Part shown: positions 6,464 to 9,410 of the stretch, piece by piece
Layout: each line of letters starts with the position of its first letter
How positions within the stretch are numbered: position 1 is the stretch's first letter
Assembly: GCF_000173615.1 (NCBI RefSeq)
Contig: NZ_ABZS01000051.1
Span: forward strand, 1 to 9,410
Direction: 5' to 3'
Origin: Sulfurihydrogenibium yellowstonense SS-5
GTDB lineage: Bacteria > Aquificota > Aquificia > Aquificales > Hydrogenothermaceae
DNA: 9,410 bases
The notes under the pieces: model-generated
What the model was told of the DNA's origin: nothing
Database searches by the model: none
The model's input: the letters and a program-made list of their open reading frames with translations, nothing else
Translations under genes and position numbers: made by a program

Positions 6464-6547
6464 GTAATTCTGAGGGTTAGCGAAGAATCTCTTATTTTTC
6501 AAAAAAAAAAATCAAAAAATGAGATCCTTCACTTCCTTCAGGATGAC
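6464..6547. repeat. Dispersed inverted-repeat element, copy B
   Basis: The left arm 6464-6491 (GTAATTCTGAGGG, then TTAGCGAAGAATCTC) pairs with the right arm 6521-6547 (GAGATCCTTCACTTCC, then TTCAGGATGAC). About 20 of 27 positions are complementary by eye, around a 29-nt spacer that contains an A10 tract. This is the cleanest pair in the window. Confidence 0.72.
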
Positions 6548-6560
6548 AACATCATACTTT

Positions 6561-6587
6561 GTCATTCTGCAGCCGCCGAAGAATCTC
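6561..6587 (+). repeat. Dispersed repeat, lone left arm C
   Basis: GTCATTCTGCAGCCGCCG followed by AAGAATCTC is a full left arm, 13 nt after the end of copy B. No matching right arm is seen before the next left arm at 6671. It is the closest relative of the arm at 762-790. Confidence 0.7.
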
Positions 6588-6670
6588 ACTTTTTTAATCT
6601 CTCACTCAACGGACGCTATGAGAGTATTACTGAGTCTAAATATGCCTAAAAATCAAATAACTTTTTTACC

Positions 6671-6804
6671 GTTATTCTGCACCGATGAAAATCTATGTCC
6701 TTTTACTTCCTAATTATTTACCTTCTTCTAAACTTTTTTGATATAGGATATCTTTCGGAATAAAGTCCTCAAGATGACAAACAGAAGTAAAGTTATATTC
6801 ACAT
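6671..6804. repeat. Dispersed inverted-repeat element, copy D with tail
   Basis: The left arm 6671-6694 (GTTATTCTGCACCGATG, then AAAATCT) and right arm 6747-6778 (GATATCTTTCGG ... TCAAGATGAC) are imperfect inverted repeats with a 52-nt spacer. The tail after the right arm (6779-6804) is shared with 688-714, and 6754-6770 is the exact reverse complement of 875-891. This copy links the two intergenic regions. Confidence 0.68.
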
Positions 6805-6876
6805 AAACATTCTGCAACTAACAAAAAATTTAGAGAACTCTCTACTTACCATTCACTTCCAAATTACTCTTTACTC

Positions 6877-7314
6877 TCAAAGTCCAAAATTAAACGGGCT
6901 TCTTTTATCCGGTTTTAACATTGATATTGGCTTTCTTCCTCTAAATCCCTCATACAAGCCATGCCAATACATTATTTCATCTTCATCTTCTTTCCAGCAG
7001 AGAAGTATCTCTTCCTCTCCGTTTTTTGCCGGAAAATCAATTAAGACGGGGTCAACACCTTTTACCATTACTCCAAAATTTTGAATAGTTTCAACAAGCT
7101 CTTTAATTTCATCATCTAAAATTTGGATTTTGCTTTTTGCATATATATATTCAAGCTCTTCTAAGTCGCTTTTTTCTGATAATTCTTTTAATTCTTCATA
7201 TTTACTAACTAAACTATAAATCTCTTCTCTTTTTTCTACAATCTCTTCAACTAAAACTTTTATTTGAGGTAATACAGCATTGGCTTCTTTAACTGTAAAA
7301 TATCTCATCATCAT
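6877..7314 (-). CDS. DUF2203 family protein
   Basis: Conserved protein of unknown function, probably cytoplasmic, with no signal peptide or membrane segment. With the start used here it has 145 residues. YFTVKEANAVLPQI (5-18) is the family N-terminus, followed by long charged helices (about 19-80). The conserved C-terminal part is GVMVKGVDPVLIDFPA (81-96), then LLCWKEDEDEIMYWH (104-118) and GFRGRKPI (123-130). The frame is open to an ATG at 7338, but AGGAG (7327-7323) lies inside that extension and sits 8 nt before the ATG at 7314. The extended -10 at 7350-7358 would leave only a few nucleotides of leader for the longer form. The three consecutive Met codons (7314, 7311, 7308) leave the exact choice open by one or two residues. 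Confidence 0.85.
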   Translation of the reverse strand: MMMRYFTVKEANAVLPQIKVLVEEIVEKREEIYSLVSKYEELKELSEKSDLEELEYIYAKSKIQILDDEIKELVETIQNFGVMVKGVDPVLIDFPAKNGEEEILLCWKEDEDEIMYWHGLYEGFRGRKPISMLKPDKRSPFNFGL

Positions 7315-7322
7315 GTCACATA

Positions 7323-7327
7323 CTCCT
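7323..7327 (-). promoter_or_regulatory. Ribosome binding site that decides the DUF2203 start
   Basis: AGGAG on the - strand, 8 nt upstream of the ATG at 7314. It falls within codons 4-6 of the longer open frame beginning at 7338, which argues against that longer start. Confidence 0.65.
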
Positions 7328-7349
7328 ACAATTAACATTTCTCATTTAA

Positions 7350-7358
7350 ATTATATCA
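7350..7358 (-). promoter_or_regulatory. Extended -10 promoter of the DUF2203 gene
   Basis: The - strand reads TGATATAAT, a perfect extended -10. A TTGATG upstream is only 14 bp away, too close for a standard -35. The expected start of transcription is near 7343, about 29 nt before the ATG at 7314. Confidence 0.55.
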
Positions 7359-7365
7359 AAAAATC

Positions 7366-7384
7366 CTATCATCAACTATGATAG
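7366..7384. promoter_or_regulatory. 7-bp perfect inverted repeat in the divergent promoter region
   Basis: CTATCATcaactATGATAG has perfect 7-bp arms around a 5-bp spacer. It lies between the two divergent -10 elements and overlaps the + strand one. Its symmetry and position fit an operator for a dimeric regulator, but no regulator is identified and chance in A/T-rich DNA cannot be excluded. Confidence 0.35.
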
Positions 7385-7387
7385 AAT
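7379..7387 (+). promoter_or_regulatory. Extended -10 promoter of the YfgM-like/purC/galU operon
   Basis: TGATAGAAT is an extended -10 with one mismatch to TGnTATAAT. No convincing -35 is visible. Transcription would start near 7394, leaving about 24 nt before the ATG at 7418, with AAGGAAG (7408-7414) as ribosome site. Confidence 0.5.
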
Positions 7388-7417
7388 ATATAGCAAAAAT
7401 CACACAGAAGGAAGTCT

Positions 7418-8050
7418 ATGGAAAAAGAAAAACTGCCAATAGAAAAAGATGTAGATTTAGAATTTGAGTACAAAGTTTATGGAATCTATGATTTTCTAAA
7501 AAAACATTTTAAATTTGTTTTAGCATTTCTCCTACTATTAATTGTAATAAGTGGCGGTTTATATTACAAAAATCAGGTAGACAGACAAAATAGAGAAAAA
7601 GCATCTTTACATTTATCAAAAATTGCTGACTTGTTGTCTGAAAACAAATTAGAGGATGCAAGGAAAGAGCTTGAAAACTTTAAAAAGCAGTATGGAAATA
7701 CAGACCTTTATAAAGTAGCTCTTGCTTATGAAATATTGATAAACAAAGAAGAAAATAAAGAAAATAAAGAACCTGCAGAAAAGTTAAAAAATGAACTTAA
7801 AACCGACCTATCATCAGGCGTTAATGAATATCTTGCATACCTAAAAAATAAAGAAGGTAATTCTAAAGAAGCAAAAGAAATATTAAAATCCATAGATTCA
7901 AAAAAGTATAACTATATATCAGCACAGACTCTTTACGCTTTAATTTTAAGGAAAGAAGGTAATTTCCAAGAAGCTCAAAAAATCTTTGAAACTATAAAAA
8001 ATAATCAAAATTATAGATACTTTTCTTTATTAGCAAAAGAAAATTTATAG
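7418..8050 (+). CDS. Membrane-anchored TPR-like protein, YfgM-type
   Basis: Single-pass membrane protein of 210 residues. There is a short cytoplasmic N-terminus (1 to about 30, with EFEYKVYGIYDFLKKH), one membrane helix (about 32-50, FKFVLAFLLLLIVISGGLYY), then a charged helical domain predicted outside the cytoplasm. That domain has TPR-like A/B helix pairs, for example SENKLEDARKELENFKKQYG (74-93), NKEGNSKEAKEILKSI (144-159) and KEGNFQEAQKIFETIK (179-194). The layout matches the TPR_21/YfgM family, whose E. coli member associates with the SecYEG translocon and periplasmic chaperones. That role is borrowed from the family and not shown here. A 9-bp tandem repeat (7751-7759, 7760-7768) encodes ENKENK between helices. 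It heads an operon with purC, which begins 9 nt after its stop. Confidence 0.72.
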   Translation: MEKEKLPIEKDVDLEFEYKVYGIYDFLKKHFKFVLAFLLLLIVISGGLYYKNQVDRQNREKASLHLSKIADLLSENKLEDARKELENFKKQYGNTDLYKVALAYEILINKEENKENKEPAEKLKNELKTDLSSGVNEYLAYLKNKEGNSKEAKEILKSIDSKKYNYISAQTLYALILRKEGNFQEAQKIFETIKNNQNYRYFSLLAKENL

Positions 8051-8059
8051 GAGTTTTTC

Positions 8060-8758
8060 ATGGAGAAATTGTATGAAGGAAAAGCAAAAATAGTATATCA
8101 AACCGAAAATCCAAATCATGTTATCATCTACTTTAAAGATGAAGCAACAGCTTTTAACGCTCAAAAGAAAGATATAATTGAAGGAAAAGGGATTTTAAAT
8201 AATAAAATATCATCAATCTTTTTTACGCTTTTAAATCAAGCAGGAGTTAAGACGCATTTTATAAAACAGATTTCAGACAGAGAAATGCTTGCATACAAAA
8301 CAAAAATCATTCCAATAGAGGTGGTAGTAAGAAACTTAGCAACAGGAAGCATTGTTAAAAGACTTGGAATTCCGGAAAAGACAGAATTTAATCCATCGTT
8401 AATAGAGTTTTACTATAAAAACGATGCACTTGGAGACCCAATCATATGCTATGAACATGTTTTAGTTATGAAGCTTGCAACAGAAGAAGACGTTAAAACT
8501 ATCAAAGAAATGGCATTAAAAGTTAATCAAATATTAAGAGATTTTCTTATAAAGCATGACATTATTCTGGTTGATTTTAAGTTAGAGTTTGGAAAGTTAG
8601 ATGATGGAACAATCGTTGTAGCAGATGAGATATCTCCAGACACATGTAGATTTTGGGATGCAAAAACCGGTGAAAGAATGGACAAAGATAGATTTAGGCT
8701 TAATTTGGGAGACTTGGCTAAATATTATCAAGAAGTATTGGAAAGGATAGAAAAATGA
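8060..8758 (+). CDS. purC: Phosphoribosylaminoimidazole-succinocarboxamide synthase
   Basis: SAICAR synthetase of de novo purine synthesis: joins CAIR and aspartate using ATP. Cytoplasmic, 232 residues, the usual length of the short bacterial form. Motifs are LYEGKAK (4-10) at the ATP site, GILNNKIS (44-51), the family signature IPIEVVVRNLATGS (84-97), LVDFKLEFG (170-178) and DEISPDTCRFWD (189-200) for substrate and metal binding. The start is fixed by AGGAG (8049-8053), which overlaps the stop of the upstream gene, 6 nt before the ATG. Its own stop overlaps the galU start by ATGA. All key motifs look intact. No other pur gene is in the window. Confidence 0.98.
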   Translation: MEKLYEGKAKIVYQTENPNHVIIYFKDEATAFNAQKKDIIEGKGILNNKISSIFFTLLNQAGVKTHFIKQISDREMLAYKTKIIPIEVVVRNLATGSIVKRLGIPEKTEFNPSLIEFYYKNDALGDPIICYEHVLVMKLATEEDVKTIKEMALKVNQILRDFLIKHDIILVDFKLEFGKLDDGTIVVADEISPDTCRFWDAKTGERMDKDRFRLNLGDLAKYYQEVLERIEK

Positions 8759-9410
8759 AAAAAATTAGAAAAGCTGTAATACCGGTCGCAGGCTTTGGAA
8801 CAAGATTTTTGCCGGCCACAAAATCCACACCAAAAGAGATGATGCCACTGATAGATAAGCCAATTATTCATTACATTGTAGAAGAGGCTGTAAAATCTGG
8901 AATTGAAACTATTATTTTTGTTACAGGTAGGCATAAAAGAGCAATAGAAGATTACTTTGATTACTATCCGGAGTTAGAACAGGTTTTAATTAAAAGCGGA
9001 AAAGAAAAAGAAATCGAAATGCTTAGACAAATAAGTAATATGGCAGAATTTGTATATATCAGACAAAAACAGCAGCTTGGACTGGGGCATGCAGTATTGA
9101 CTGCAGCAAATTTAGTTGGAGATGAACCATTTGCAGTTTTACTTGGAGATGAAATTATCAAAAATGATGAAAAGCCTGGAATTAAACAGCTTATAGATAT
9201 TTACTATCAGTTTGGAAAATCGGTGATAGGTACGATGGAAGTGTCAAAAGAAGATGTAAGTAAGTATGGAATAGTGGCAGGAAAAGAAGTCATGAATGGA
9301 ATAAAGCTTATTGAGTCATTGGTTGAAAAACCTTCGGTAGAAGAAGCACCATCAACTACCGCAATAACAGGAAGATATGTCCTTACACCGAACATATTTG
9401 ATGCATTGAA
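8755..9410 (+). CDS. galU: UTP-glucose-1-phosphate uridylyltransferase (3' truncated by window edge)
   Basis: Makes UDP-glucose from UTP and glucose-1-phosphate, supplying cell-envelope polysaccharide and sugar-nucleotide pathways; cytoplasmic. 218 complete codons are visible with no stop before the window ends; the family is usually about 290 residues. The N-terminus has the nucleotidyltransferase motif VAGFGTRFLPATKSTPKEM (11-29), including Arg17 and Lys27. Later blocks are FVTGRHKRAIEDYFD, QLGLGHAVL, the metal-binding Asp in FAVLLGDEII, then KYGIV, LVEKPS and ITGRYVLTP. The ATG overlaps the purC stop by 4 nt, so translation is probably coupled. The sequence continues beyond the right edge. 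Confidence 0.96.
   Translation, partial: MKKIRKAVIPVAGFGTRFLPATKSTPKEMMPLIDKPIIHYIVEEAVKSGIETIIFVTGRHKRAIEDYFDYYPELEQVLIKSGKEKEIEMLRQISNMAEFVYIRQKQQLGLGHAVLTAANLVGDEPFAVLLGDEIIKNDEKPGIKQLIDIYYQFGKSVIGTMEVSKEDVSKYGIVAGKEVMNGIKLIESLVEKPSVEEAPSTTAITGRYVLTPNIFDAL

Larger units (their letters stand above)
6268..6876. other. Gene-free intergenic region filled with dispersed inverted-repeat elements
   Basis: This stretch separates the metal permease from the convergent DUF2203 gene. No coding capacity is convincing: the one open frame (6519-6713, +) translates the repeats themselves. The region holds three left/right arm pairs plus one lone left arm of a repeat family, each listed separately, and an A10 tract at 6501-6510. 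A TAATTAATTA palindrome followed by T5 (6311-6327) follows the permease, but the A/T-only stem is too weak to call a terminator. Confidence 0.75.

Noticed and set aside
6519..6713. 64-residue open frame on the + strand in the repeat region
   Set aside because: It begins inside a repeat right arm and its peptide (MRSFTSFRMT..., ILQPPKNL) is the translation of the repeat arms themselves. It has no ribosome site and no protein-like composition.
6332..6804. CRISPR array
   Set aside because: Repeats are imperfect, alternate in orientation, have unequal spacers (29, 52 and 56 nt) and no cas gene is near. They fit inverted-repeat elements instead.
7751..7768. 9-bp tandem repeat in the YfgM-like gene
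   Set aside because: Two in-frame copies of GAAAATAAA encoding ENKENK in a linker; this is ordinary low-complexity A-rich coding sequence and does not suggest a phase-variable tract.

Overview
The window is A+T-rich (roughly one third G+C by eye), gene-dense bacterial chromosome with many ATGA-type gene overlaps. It encodes apolipoprotein N-acyltransferase and a probable flagellar chaperone, which points to a motile Gram-negative-type (diderm) bacterium. The Lys/Glu/Ile-rich proteins, the compact operons and the gene types recall the Aquificota, for example Sulfurihydrogenibium-like thermophiles. That placement is recognition by eye, not a database result.

Layout from left to right. (1) Positions 1-633 hold the 3' end of a DppC/OppC-type peptide ABC permease on the + strand. 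(2) Positions 634-978 are gene-free and carry remnants of a dispersed repeat family. (3) On the - strand, iclR (3195-2524) and lnt (2520-979) form a tight two-gene unit. (4) Divergently, a + strand run starts at 3269: a FlgN-like chaperone, an MDR-family dehydrogenase, then the ATPase and membrane permease of a zinc/manganese-type ABC importer. The last three genes overlap by 4 nt at each junction. The 73-bp gap between iclR and flgN holds an extended -10 promoter and a 17-bp imperfect palindrome. (5) Positions 6268-6876 are a second gene-free stretch, packed with copies of the same repeat family in paired, inverted arms. (6) A DUF2203 protein lies on the - strand. Divergent from it is a second + strand operon: a membrane-anchored TPR/YfgM-like protein, purC, and the 5' part of galU, which runs off the right edge.

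How the genes fit together: most are core physiology, namely peptide uptake, lipoprotein maturation, flagellar secretion, metal uptake, purine synthesis and UDP-glucose synthesis. The metal importer has no substrate-binding protein in this window, so its solute receptor must be encoded elsewhere. I found no CRISPR array, tRNA, rRNA, transposase, prophage or toxin-antitoxin pair, and nothing that makes a convincing new defence or biosynthetic system. The parts most worth a second look are the shared intergenic repeat family, the shortened IclR effector domain with its candidate operator, and the Cys/His tail of the metal-transport ATPase.
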